Shown: in pieces, positions 26,677 to 35,589 of the stretch
Numbering within the stretch: the stretch's first letter is position 1
How the letters are laid out: the number at the start of each line of letters is the position of its first letter
The notes under the pieces: generated by a model
Told to the model about the DNA's origin: nothing
Database searches by the model: none
Seen by the model: the letters and a program-made list of their open reading frames with translations, nothing else
Translations under genes and position numbers: made by a program
Source of the DNA: Candidatus Defluviilinea gracilis
GTDB taxonomy: Bacteria > Chloroflexota > Anaerolineae > Anaerolineales > Villigracilaceae
DNA: 64,000 nt
Reading direction: 5' to 3'
NCBI GenBank assembly: GCA_016716235.1
Contig: JADJWS010000007.1
Location: 248,001-312,000, forward strand

Positions 26677-28403
26677 GACGTGTTCCTGTCGCTGAACTTG
26701 ATCAAAATTTCCGAGCCGCTGAGCACGCGTTCCAATTCCACCGCGGTTGCTTGCAGGATGTTTTCGACATTGAGCGAGCCGCTGATGCTGGAGGTGGCTT
26801 CGGCGATCATGCGTTCTTTTGCCGCCCTTCGACGCGCATCCTGGAAGAGGCGCGCGTTTTCCATGGCAAATGCGGCGCGCTCGGCTACGGCTTCCATCAA
26901 GCTGAGTTCATCGTCTTTCCAAGTTCGGCTGGGATCGCCGGCCTCAACATGGAGCACGCCGATGATTTCGCCGCGTAGTTTGACGGGGACTGTGGCTGTG
27001 GCATGTGTCGATTCAGCCCCGTTGGCAACTCGTGAAATCAAGGCGCCGGAATCGACCGCCGAAGCGATATCGGAATTTTCCAGGGGCGATTCGAGCAACT
27101 CGATGCGCCCCGCGTTGTAGCGGAAACCCGCTTGTTCGGCTTTTTGCGCGGCGCGAGACCATTCGGTGCGGATAAAATTGTTGAATACTTCCTGCACCTG
27201 CGTGGCGGAGGCGCGCGCTTCGGTCAGCAAGCGGGCGTTTTCGATCGCAATCGCGAGTTGGTTGGCGAGAGTGCCCAATGCCCGGAAATCTTCTTCGCTG
27301 AAGGCGCCGGCTTCGATGCTTTGCACGTCTAACACGCCAATGGTCAGCTTGGAAACGACCATCGGAAGAGCAATTTCAGAGCGAGTGTCTGGGAGGTCGG
27401 GATTGTTGAAGAAAACGGCATCCGCTCCCACGTCCAGCGCGATGCGGGGTTTTCCAGTTTGGGCGGCGAAACCAACCACGCCGGTTCCGAGCATCAGGCG
27501 GTGTCTTCGGGCAAGCATCTTCTGTCCGCCGGCGCTGTTCGCGGCTTGTAAAATGGCAAATTCGCGGTCCCGATCCACCAAAAATATGCCCACATGATAA
27601 AAGCCGAACCGTTCGCTGATAAGTTGCGATGCGGTGGAGAAGATTTTATTCGGGTCCTGCACTTGAGAAATGGCTTGTGATAACTCCGCGATGGTCTCGA
27701 GTTGAGAGGCTCGGCGAGAGGTTAACCTGTTGGCTTGATTCAGTTCCATGGTTCGGTCGTTCACGCGTTGTTCCAGGTCGTTGGTAAGTTTTTCAAGTTC
27801 GCGGTTGGTGTCGCCGACCTGTTTTAAGCGTTCCCGTTCAATACTGGCGCGAAACGCCGAAATTCCAAACAGTACTGCCGCCATCGAAAATGTGACCCCG
27901 GCTGATCTGACGATGCTCAGCTTGGGGTCGGCTAAATATTGTGGGTCGGCATAGCCAGGTAAAGACAGGGTGGCGGCAAGAGCGCAGACAGCCAGAATGA
28001 TAAATTCCCATTGCGAGAGGAGCGCGCTGGCGAGGATCAAAGCAAACGGCAAAATAATATTGATCGCGGAATCGATACTGCTCGCCGTCTTGAAGTAGAT
28101 CGTAAGGTAGGCGACTGCCGTGAAAGCAAATGTGAAGAAGTAGATTCCGACGCGGTGATATGGCGTGCGGCTAAGCAGGTGGGCGGCAAGAGCAATAGCG
28201 AGAAAGCCTAAAAAGGTTTGCGGTGTTGTTGGGCTGGATAAAAGTCCGAGGGTCAGTCCAAATAGCAGGATCAATGTGAGGGAGGCGAGCAATTGCGCGC
28301 GTCGTTGTTCCCCGATCTCGCTGATCGACGGATGTGGTTTGGTGAGGAATGCCCAAGCCCGGGCGAATATCTTGTTCGGTGTCGTTTCCATACCTGCGCT
28401 CAT
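26673..28403 (-). CDS. GAF receptor 7: six-helix membrane sensor, GAF, no HAMP
   Basis: The 576 residues start with about six transmembrane helices packed between 38 and 184, without a sizeable external domain; this resembles MASE-like membrane-embedded sensors. A coiled coil (about 185-230) leads straight into GAF (235-392, FFNNPDLPDTRSE). W415 with GFRYN, half-GAF and the terminal GAF stub follow. No HAMP and no output domain are present. Such modules usually sense the membrane state or a lipophilic or small diffusible ligand; this is inference. It starts three bases after the previous stop and overlaps receptor 8 by four bases. Confidence 0.87.
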   Translation of the reverse strand: MSAGMETTPNKIFARAWAFLTKPHPSISEIGEQRRAQLLASLTLILLFGLTLGLLSSPTTPQTFLGFLAIALAAHLLSRTPYHRVGIYFFTFAFTAVAYLTIYFKTASSIDSAINIILPFALILASALLSQWEFIILAVCALAATLSLPGYADPQYLADPKLSIVRSAGVTFSMAAVLFGISAFRASIERERLKQVGDTNRELEKLTNDLEQRVNDRTMELNQANRLTSRRASQLETIAELSQAISQVQDPNKIFSTASQLISERFGFYHVGIFLVDRDREFAILQAANSAGGQKMLARRHRLMLGTGVVGFAAQTGKPRIALDVGADAVFFNNPDLPDTRSEIALPMVVSKLTIGVLDVQSIEAGAFSEEDFRALGTLANQLAIAIENARLLTEARASATQVQEVFNNFIRTEWSRAAQKAEQAGFRYNAGRIELLESPLENSDIASAVDSGALISRVANGAESTHATATVPVKLRGEIIGVLHVEAGDPSRTWKDDELSLMEAVAERAAFAMENARLFQDARRRAAKERMIAEATSSISGSLNVENILQATAVELERVLSGSEILIKFSDRNTS

Positions 28404-28406
28404 TTT

Positions 28407-30128
28407 CTACTTCGGCTTCGAGCCGTTCTCCGGAATCGTTTCATCGCTGGCTGCGTTGACTCCCGGGTGAGAGGATGGATTCACCAGTTGGAAGGTCACA
28501 GTGGTTGTTCGTAGTGATTTCCCAAGTTCTTCCACCGTATCCCGGACGATCGAATCCAATTGATACGAAGCGCTTAATTTGGACGACAGCTCGCCCAGGA
28601 ACGCTTCACGCTGGGCGCGGCTTTGCGCTTCTTCAAGCAACCGGGAACTTTCCAAGGCAAGCGCAACCCGTTCCGCCGTCGCTTCTGCCATGGCATTCTC
28701 GTCATCGGTAATCTGGCGCGTCTGGTCGGCCGGGTTGATCCTTAACCTGCCAATGACCTGGCCGCGCAAACGGACCGGAACCGTGACGCCATTCTCCGCT
28801 TGCGCGGGCTTTGTATTTTCTTGAAGCGCTTCCAACTTAATGCCATCGTAGCGATAGCCTTTTGTCTCCGCCGACCCGGCGATTTCCTTCCAGCCTTTGC
28901 CGATCAACTGCCGTGAAGCGATCTCCGCTTGTTGTAGCGCGCCACGCGCGCGTTCTGACGAGCGCGCATTCTGAATGGCAATGGCGATTTGATCCGCCAA
29001 AATCTGCAACGTGGCAACATCTTCCTGGGTGAACGCGGCTTCCTGGGCAGATTGGATATCGAGAGCGCCAATCACAAGTTCGCGTGTCTTCAACGGTAAT
29101 GCGAGCAACGATCTGGCTTCCGGATGTTCAAACCCATGGGGATTTTTTTCGGCAGGATGCCCGACTCGCGGCTCGCCTCGATCGGTGACAAACCCGATGA
29201 GCGATTCAGACCCGACCTTCACCCTGGTTCCTTCCAGTTGGCTTTGTCTCCCCTCGTCACTGCTGGACGCGCTCAGCGCCGCCGATTGTCCCGAGTCTTC
29301 GAGCAGGTACACGCCAACATGTTCAAACTTGAACCTGTCGCTCACCGCTTCCACAACAACCGGGAGCAGGCGTTCGATTTCTTGAACGACCGTAATGGTT
29401 TTTGCAATGGCGGCGATCCCGCCGATGCGTTCCGCGCGCCGCTTGAGTTGTTCGTTTGCCACGAGCAATTCTGCCTGGTTTTCCTCCAGGCGCGCGCGCG
29501 CCAGCCTGAGATCGCGGTTCACAGATTCAAGGTTTCTTGCGCTGGCTTGCGCGCGGGTAATGGCGCCTTCAAGGCTTGAAAGAATAAACGCCATCAAGCC
29601 GGCGAAAATGACGATGATCACCCCAACGGTTATCAGCTTTGTATAGGGGCTTGTAAAGTATTCGGCCGGTTGGAAGAATTGATTTACTTCCGCATAGGCA
29701 AGACCAAACCCGGCAACAATAGTGAGGGCAGAGAACGCCAATGCGCCCCGCCAACCTATGATCAAGCCCGCCGCAAGAAGGACGATAAAGTTTCCTAGAA
29801 ATGAGTCGTCGCGGATTCCAACCCCGAAAGCCGCAGAGCCATTTGCCGTAGCCCAGAGCAGGGAGATCAGCAGTACGCCCGCCGTTCTTGTATAGCCGTA
29901 GCGCGACAGGATCCAAATTCCAAGGATCAATAAACTTATGCCGATCAATGCCCAGTCGAAGGAGTTGATCTCAAAACGCGGAGAGATGACTTTTAACGAA
30001 ATTTCGATGATGGCGATCGCGCTCATGAAAACAAGCGCGATGATATGAATATAAAACGCCTGGCGCGATCGGTCATCGTCGCCGGGATATTGGATGGGGG
30101 TTAAGTAATTGATAACAGTTTGCCGCAT
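28407..30128 (-). CDS. GAF receptor 6: multi-helix membrane sensor, GAF
   Basis: The 573 residues carry six to seven transmembrane helices between about 24 and 185 with short loops, a long charged coiled coil (186-232), a GAF domain (234-390) in which the usual FNNPDLP motif is eroded to HGFEHPEARS, then W and GYRYDG in the conserved linker, a half-GAF and the terminal GAF stub. The membrane part differs from that of receptor 7 although the two lie next to each other, so the similarity stops at the coiled coil. There is no catalytic domain. The tail after the stub is acidic and Ser-rich. Confidence 0.86.
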   Translation of the reverse strand: MRQTVINYLTPIQYPGDDDRSRQAFYIHIIALVFMSAIAIIEISLKVISPRFEINSFDWALIGISLLILGIWILSRYGYTRTAGVLLISLLWATANGSAAFGVGIRDDSFLGNFIVLLAAGLIIGWRGALAFSALTIVAGFGLAYAEVNQFFQPAEYFTSPYTKLITVGVIIVIFAGLMAFILSSLEGAITRAQASARNLESVNRDLRLARARLEENQAELLVANEQLKRRAERIGGIAAIAKTITVVQEIERLLPVVVEAVSDRFKFEHVGVYLLEDSGQSAALSASSSDEGRQSQLEGTRVKVGSESLIGFVTDRGEPRVGHPAEKNPHGFEHPEARSLLALPLKTRELVIGALDIQSAQEAAFTQEDVATLQILADQIAIAIQNARSSERARGALQQAEIASRQLIGKGWKEIAGSAETKGYRYDGIKLEALQENTKPAQAENGVTVPVRLRGQVIGRLRINPADQTRQITDDENAMAEATAERVALALESSRLLEEAQSRAQREAFLGELSSKLSASYQLDSIVRDTVEELGKSLRTTTVTFQLVNPSSHPGVNAASDETIPENGSKPK

Positions 30129-30139
30129 ACCTGCGCCCT

Positions 30140-31510
30140 TTACCCGTCAGCCGCTTCCGGGTTGCTTTCCAGTTCAATGGTGACCTCGGCGTTGCCGATC
30201 CTTCTGCCAAGTTCCTCCACGGCAGTCTGGAGGATTGTGTTGCGGTCGCTGACGGCTCCGATCCTGGTGGCGATCTCGCCGATTGCCCGCTCGCGCGATG
30301 CGCGGCGTTGCGCGCCGTTCACAAGGCGCGCGTTTTCAAGGGCGAAGGCGGCGCGGTCAGCCGCGGCTTCGAGCAGTGACAACTCGTCTTCCGTCCATTC
30401 CCGTTTGCCTTTTTTCGGTCGCACTTCCAGTAATCCAATCGTCAGCCCGCGAAGTTTGATGGGAACGGTCACGTTAGCAGATTTCTTGTCCAACGAGAGA
30501 CCGCCGGTTTGAATGATCGGCTTTTCGCGAGCAAACCTCATCTGTCCGTTCAGCGGCGTAACCTGCCTTCCGTCGAATAGGAAGCCGGTTTGCTCGATTG
30601 CCTGGTTGAAGTTTTTCCATTCCAGATGAACATATTGCTCGATCATTGCCTGCGATTCGGCGAGTGAGGTCTTCGCTTCGTTGTATAGTTTGGTGTTATT
30701 GATTCCGGCGGCGATCTGGTTCGCAAGCGCGGTGAGGAGTTCGACTTCCTCCTCGCCAAAGGCATATTTATGAAGACTCTGAATATGTAGAACGCCAATG
30801 ATTTTTTCCCGGACTTGCAACGGGATGGCGATCTCCGAGCCGGTGGCCGGGCGGCCGATCTCTTCGAGGCGCGCGTTATCCGTTGTAACGTCCGAGATGA
30901 CGCGCGTTTCGCCCAGCAGAGCGGTGGTTCCAACGAGGCTATTCGTGTCCACAAGAATTCGTTCGTTTGGTTGGGGACTGTCTGTCATTGCCAGGGTGAG
31001 GGTATCCGAATTGAGTTCGCTGTCGAGCAGGTAGATCGCGGAGCGATAGTTGGCAAACTGCTCGCCGATCAACCCGATGACTTCATTGAGCAGGGAGTCG
31101 ACATCCTGCGCTAATGTGATCCGCCGAGTTGCATTGGCGACAAATTGGAATTTTGCCGATTGTTTTTCAAGCGCCAACGCGCGCTCATGCGCTTGTTGCT
31201 CGAGGGCGGAGTGCGAACGTTCGAGTTCCATGTTTTTTTGGCTTACCTCTTGATTAAGAGCGATCAAGCGATCGTGGCGGAGGCCGACAATCGCGGCAAA
31301 GACGCCTAAAATCACCGGCGCGCTATCGATGATCCATAAGAGCGGCTCTGTGGAATGCAGGGACCGAATGGAATCGAACGAAAAGGGCAGATCGAGGTTG
31401 GCAAGGCGAATACCCGTGGCAATGACCGGGAGCAGGAAGCCAAGCCCAGCGCCTACGATGACGTATCGCAGTGTGTTTGATCGAGAACGGTGTTTGGAAG
31501 GGTTGTCCAT
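30140..31510 (-). CDS. GAF receptor 5: short two-helix anchor, GAF
   Basis: At 456 residues this is the smallest receptor. Two transmembrane helices (about 14-36 and 56-76) enclose only a 20-residue external loop, so the input is probably the cytoplasmic GAF domain or the membrane itself. A coiled coil (80-125) precedes GAF (about 125-275), which lacks the FNNPDLP motif and reads GRPATGSEIAIP instead. The conserved linker EW...GFLFDG, a clear half-GAF (EWTEDELSLLEAAADRAAF) and the GAF stub complete the protein. No output domain is present. Confidence 0.86.
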   Translation of the reverse strand: MDNPSKHRSRSNTLRYVIVGAGLGFLLPVIATGIRLANLDLPFSFDSIRSLHSTEPLLWIIDSAPVILGVFAAIVGLRHDRLIALNQEVSQKNMELERSHSALEQQAHERALALEKQSAKFQFVANATRRITLAQDVDSLLNEVIGLIGEQFANYRSAIYLLDSELNSDTLTLAMTDSPQPNERILVDTNSLVGTTALLGETRVISDVTTDNARLEEIGRPATGSEIAIPLQVREKIIGVLHIQSLHKYAFGEEEVELLTALANQIAAGINNTKLYNEAKTSLAESQAMIEQYVHLEWKNFNQAIEQTGFLFDGRQVTPLNGQMRFAREKPIIQTGGLSLDKKSANVTVPIKLRGLTIGLLEVRPKKGKREWTEDELSLLEAAADRAAFALENARLVNGAQRRASRERAIGEIATRIGAVSDRNTILQTAVEELGRRIGNAEVTIELESNPEAADG

Positions 31511-31537
31511 AAATAATTGTTCGGTGGGAGACGGGCG

Positions 31538-33715
31538 CTAGGCTGTTCCGTCATCCCCGGTCGTGCTTGCGAGTTGAATGATCACGTCGGTGTCGGTTAA
31601 GACGTTGCCGATCTCGCGCGCGGTGGTCCGTAAGATCGACTCGTAGTCGCTCGATGAGCCGATCAGGCTTGCGATCTGGGATATCGCCTGCTCGCGATTT
31701 GCCCTGATCTGAGCCTCCTCGTATAAACGGGCGCTTTCGAGGGAAGATGCCAGGCGGTCAATGGCTTGCTCGAGCGTTGTGACAATCGTTTCGCCACTTC
31801 CTTCCCTGAGCTTTGCCTGAACTATGCCGATGGTTTGTCCGCGGAATTTGATCGGTATCGCGATCTCCTGGTTCGTAGAGGCGCCGGGAGCGGAAACGGT
31901 AATCCCTTGTTCGATCGCTTTGCGCCCGACCCCGGAAATTTCTTCAAACGGCTCGATGCGGATGTTATCGAACCGGTACCCGCGATTTTGAAGTTGGCGG
32001 GCGGCGATGAACTTCCTCCATCCCTCGCGGGTATTTCTGCCGTAGGCTTGTTCCAAGTCTGATAGATACCGACTGGATTCCTGCGACAGCCTGGAGCGCT
32101 CGATGGCAGACGAGAGTTGATCGGCAATGATCTGCATAATAGACAGGTCTGCCTGGCGGAACGCGTCTTCTTTTTCACTATGGATATCGAGAACGCCGAT
32201 GGTTTTGTTTTCAGATTTCAGCGCCAGAATAATTTCGGAGCGAGATTCGGGCAGGAAGGTATCTGAGAACTGGGTGGCGCTAAAACGCACGTCTGGGGCA
32301 ATCCGCGCTTCGCCGGTCTTTGCCACAAAGCCCACCACGGTTTCATAGTTGACGGGCAGCCTAAACTTTTGTTGAATGCGACTTTTACCGGCTTTGGTCG
32401 GCGATGACGCAAGAATGGCATGCGCGCCGTCTTTTTCCAATAAATAGATCCCTACAAACGAACACTCAAGCCGGCTCATGAGCAGATGCCCAGCCCGTTC
32501 GAGGGTTTTATTTAAGTCGCGCTCTGCGGCGGAAAATTGAGAAATCTCGGTGGCGGCGCGTAACCGCGTGGCTTGTTGTTCCAGTTCGAGGGTCCGTTCG
32601 GCGATCCGTTGCTCAAGGTTGGAAATAGATCCGCGTAATTGCGTCGTCATCCGATTGAATGCGCGGATGAGCACTCCAATCTCGTCGCCTTCCGACTCCA
32701 CGTTCACAAATGAAGCGGAATGTCCTTCGGTGATTTCCGCGGCGACGCGCGTCAACGCCTGAATGGGGGAGAGCGTTCGGCGGGTCGAGGCGACCAAAAT
32801 AAACGCGCCGATGAGAAGAACGCCCAGAGTGACCAACCCGGCTATGGCGATGCGGCTATTCTGCTGATTGGTTAGGTGCGTATGGTTGTATACGATATCG
32901 AGCGCGCCCAGCAAGTTGCCTGAGAAATCATACAAAGGCGATGACAAAACCGCGTATGAATTTCCATCCACCGTGGGGTGAATGATCGTGGTTTCGCCTT
33001 CTTGTACGCGCAGGTAGTTTTCAGAGGTTGAGGTAATTTCGTTTCCCTGCGTGGAGGCAAAAACCACAAAACTCGAGTCTTCCACTAACGGCGCATTGAC
33101 TGTGCTCGAAGCCAGCCCTTGGACCAATAAAATTCTCCAGTCACCGCCATACTTTTCTTTCATCTGCGATAGCAAAGACGCGTCCAGCCCGACTGCAATT
33201 TCAATACAGCCTATGTAATTACCTCGATGAAACACCGGCGCGACCCCCACGATACCGAGAGTATTTCCGCTGATCGCCAAACCTGATACAGGCTGGTGGT
33301 CTGAATTGACCGCCATCACAGCCGGGCTGGCGATGAATGGAGACACGTTCGCATCACTGCTTGCGGAATACAACAGCGCGCCGTCTGGTAGATGAAATTG
33401 GTATGTAACGATGTGAGACCGAGCGGCTAGTTCTGTATACGCCGCGTCGGAAATACTTGCCAGCATTTGCGCGTCGCGCTTTGCCATGGCTTCCCGCACG
33501 TCGACGGAGTTCGCAGACTGCAAAGCCAGGGAGAGAGCTAATCGTTCCTGATTGGCAAGATCGGCTTTGAACGAGTCGCTAAACGACTCCATACTTGCCT
33601 CTTCAGATGCGTGCGACGCGTTATGGAGACTCGTGTAAAAATACCCGAATAGACCGGCGAGCAAGATCACCAGCAGGATTAACGTCGGGGCGAGTAGTTT
33701 GCGCGCGAGGATCAT
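31538..33715 (-). CDS. GAF receptor 4: double-sensor extracytoplasmic domain, HAMP, GAF
   Basis: The 725 residues have TM1 (7-28), an extracytoplasmic double domain (about 30-285) whose segments FHLPDGALLY and GIVGVAPVFHRGNYIG resemble the dCache_3-type sensors of two-component proteins, TM2 (about 288-310), HAMP, coiled coil, GAF (FLPESRSE variant), the linker with W and GYRFDN, a half-GAF weaker than in its neighbours, and the terminal GAF stub. No catalytic domain follows. The start overlaps the stop of receptor 3 by four bases. Confidence 0.87.
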   Translation of the reverse strand: MILARKLLAPTLILLVILLAGLFGYFYTSLHNASHASEEASMESFSDSFKADLANQERLALSLALQSANSVDVREAMAKRDAQMLASISDAAYTELAARSHIVTYQFHLPDGALLYSASSDANVSPFIASPAVMAVNSDHQPVSGLAISGNTLGIVGVAPVFHRGNYIGCIEIAVGLDASLLSQMKEKYGGDWRILLVQGLASSTVNAPLVEDSSFVVFASTQGNEITSTSENYLRVQEGETTIIHPTVDGNSYAVLSSPLYDFSGNLLGALDIVYNHTHLTNQQNSRIAIAGLVTLGVLLIGAFILVASTRRTLSPIQALTRVAAEITEGHSASFVNVESEGDEIGVLIRAFNRMTTQLRGSISNLEQRIAERTLELEQQATRLRAATEISQFSAAERDLNKTLERAGHLLMSRLECSFVGIYLLEKDGAHAILASSPTKAGKSRIQQKFRLPVNYETVVGFVAKTGEARIAPDVRFSATQFSDTFLPESRSEIILALKSENKTIGVLDIHSEKEDAFRQADLSIMQIIADQLSSAIERSRLSQESSRYLSDLEQAYGRNTREGWRKFIAARQLQNRGYRFDNIRIEPFEEISGVGRKAIEQGITVSAPGASTNQEIAIPIKFRGQTIGIVQAKLREGSGETIVTTLEQAIDRLASSLESARLYEEAQIRANREQAISQIASLIGSSSDYESILRTTAREIGNVLTDTDVIIQLASTTGDDGTA

Positions 33716-35586
33716 GACACGTTCTTTCGCGCGGGACGCCTGGTCGCCGCTGGACGCTGTTGCGCATCCTGTTCAGGTTGTTGCACCAGCACAACGGCGG
33801 CTTCTTCTACTCCGGGGATTTGTCCGAGTTCGCGGGTGGCGGTTTGAAGAAGAGAATCGACGTCGAGCGCCTGGCTAAACCGGAAGGCAAGACCGCCAAC
33901 AAGTTGCTCCTGTTTCGCTCGCGCAGTGGCATCTTCCAGCAGGCGAATGTTTTCGATCGCCAGCCCGGCTTGCGTGGCGACCTCGTCGATCATTTCACGA
34001 TCCTGTTGATTCAATGGCGCGGTGTCTTTTTTGGCAAGCGTGATCCTGCCGATCTTTTGTCCCCGCAAAGTGACCGGAATTTGAACGCCTTCTCTTGCGT
34101 CTGCATCGGCGGGTTTTTCAGCGCGCATGCCAAGCGGAGTATAGGTGACGACCTTAGGCTTTCCCTTTAATTTTTGATCCCATGCGTCGTGTGTTCGTGA
34201 CGCTGTGATCGCCTCCAATTGCGTCAACGACGCCTGTGATTCTTCCAACAGGCGCGCATTGTCTATGGCGACTGCCAGTTGATCGGCAAGTGTCTCGAAG
34301 ACATCCATGTCCTGCGTTGAAAATGCGGACGGCTTGTCGGACTGAATATCTAAAACACCCAACAGGCGACCTCGGATGAGGAGAGGCGCTGCGATCTCTG
34401 AGCGCGTTAAAGGCAGATCGGGATTATTGAAAACAGTTGCCTCCTCGCCGATATCGGCGAGGATCTTTGGTTTTTTTGTTTGAGTCACGTAATTTACAAC
34501 GCTTTGCATGCTGGCTTTGACAGTGTGTTCCTGCTTCATCATGCGCTTCCCGCCTTCGGAAGAGGCGGAGCGAAGTGTGAGTTCATCCCCAGAGTTGTTA
34601 ACTAAGTAAATACCCGTATGATAGTAACCGAATTGATCGGAGACCAGTTGAACAAAGGTGTTCAACAAGCGCGGCAGGTCCTGCAATTCTGCGGCTTGTC
34701 GCGCGATATAGGAGGCGGCGCGTAGTTGGTCGGTCCTGCGGGCGATCGCCTCGGTCCGCTCCGCTACCAGGCGTTCAAGATCGGTGATCGACCTGTTTAA
34801 GTTCTCGGTCATCGTGTTGAAATTCGTTGCAAGTTCAGCCAACTCGCGGGTGTGAGGAATGTTGTAAATTTTGTTGGAGAAATCGCCCTTGCTGACGCGG
34901 TTGGCGGCGTCCTTTAACTCGATGATCGGTTTGGCGAGGTAGTTTGCGATCAGGAATCCTGTAAAAATAATAGCGATGTAGGCGATGATGTTGATGACTA
35001 TTAATTTATTGCGAAATATCACTTCGTTCTGAACGATCGTCGTTGCGGATATATCCACGCCGAGCACGCCGACCACTCTTTTGTCGGAGGCGTAGATTGG
35101 CGTATAGGCGGATAAGAATGACCCGAATTCGTCCGTGTAAATTTCCTGCTCAACGACAGTGCCGGACATGCTGTCAAAACTAGCCATGAGAGTTTCGCTC
35201 GGTTCCAGGTAAATATCGCCATATGCCGAAATATCCGGTTCGCCGGGCGCGCCCGCGTCGACAACAAAAGAGATGGTGTCTCCGGATTTCCTCATGGTAT
35301 AAACGAACTCCAGATCGGGATCTGATTGCTTGATCCTCAAGTTTGCCGCATGAATTTGTTGAAAGAACTCATCGCCCTGGCTGGCAACCTGTTCAAAAAT
35401 ATCCCCGTTCTGTTGAAAACCGGCCAGTGTGGCAATGTCTTCGAGACGTTTGCGCAGGTTTTCCCGTTGCTCCGTCTTGTAATTGACGTAGAGGAAATAC
35501 GTGACCACTGCGGTTGAGAGCGCCGCCAGGAGGGTGAGCGCAAGGGCAAGCCGTGAAAAAAGCGTGGGGTAGCGTCGTGTATCCAT
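33712..35586 (-). CDS. GAF receptor 3: single-Cache/PDC sensor, HAMP, GAF
   Basis: The 624 residues have TM1 (11-33), a compact extracytoplasmic PDC/Cache-like domain (about 35-190, with FVYTMRKSGDTISFVVDAG and AYTPIYASDKRVVGVLGVD), TM2 (193-215), HAMP (216-268), a coiled coil, GAF (about 295-445, VFNNPDLPLTRSE), a linker with W in HDAWDQK, half-GAF, GAF stub and a Gln/Arg-rich tail. This input fold commonly binds carboxylates or amino acids, but no ligand can be assigned. It starts three bases after the receptor 2 stop. Confidence 0.87.
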   Translation of the reverse strand: MDTRRYPTLFSRLALALTLLAALSTAVVTYFLYVNYKTEQRENLRKRLEDIATLAGFQQNGDIFEQVASQGDEFFQQIHAANLRIKQSDPDLEFVYTMRKSGDTISFVVDAGAPGEPDISAYGDIYLEPSETLMASFDSMSGTVVEQEIYTDEFGSFLSAYTPIYASDKRVVGVLGVDISATTIVQNEVIFRNKLIVINIIAYIAIIFTGFLIANYLAKPIIELKDAANRVSKGDFSNKIYNIPHTRELAELATNFNTMTENLNRSITDLERLVAERTEAIARRTDQLRAASYIARQAAELQDLPRLLNTFVQLVSDQFGYYHTGIYLVNNSGDELTLRSASSEGGKRMMKQEHTVKASMQSVVNYVTQTKKPKILADIGEEATVFNNPDLPLTRSEIAAPLLIRGRLLGVLDIQSDKPSAFSTQDMDVFETLADQLAVAIDNARLLEESQASLTQLEAITASRTHDAWDQKLKGKPKVVTYTPLGMRAEKPADADAREGVQIPVTLRGQKIGRITLAKKDTAPLNQQDREMIDEVATQAGLAIENIRLLEDATARAKQEQLVGGLAFRFSQALDVDSLLQTATRELGQIPGVEEAAVVLVQQPEQDAQQRPAATRRPARKNVS

Positions 35587-35589
35587 GGG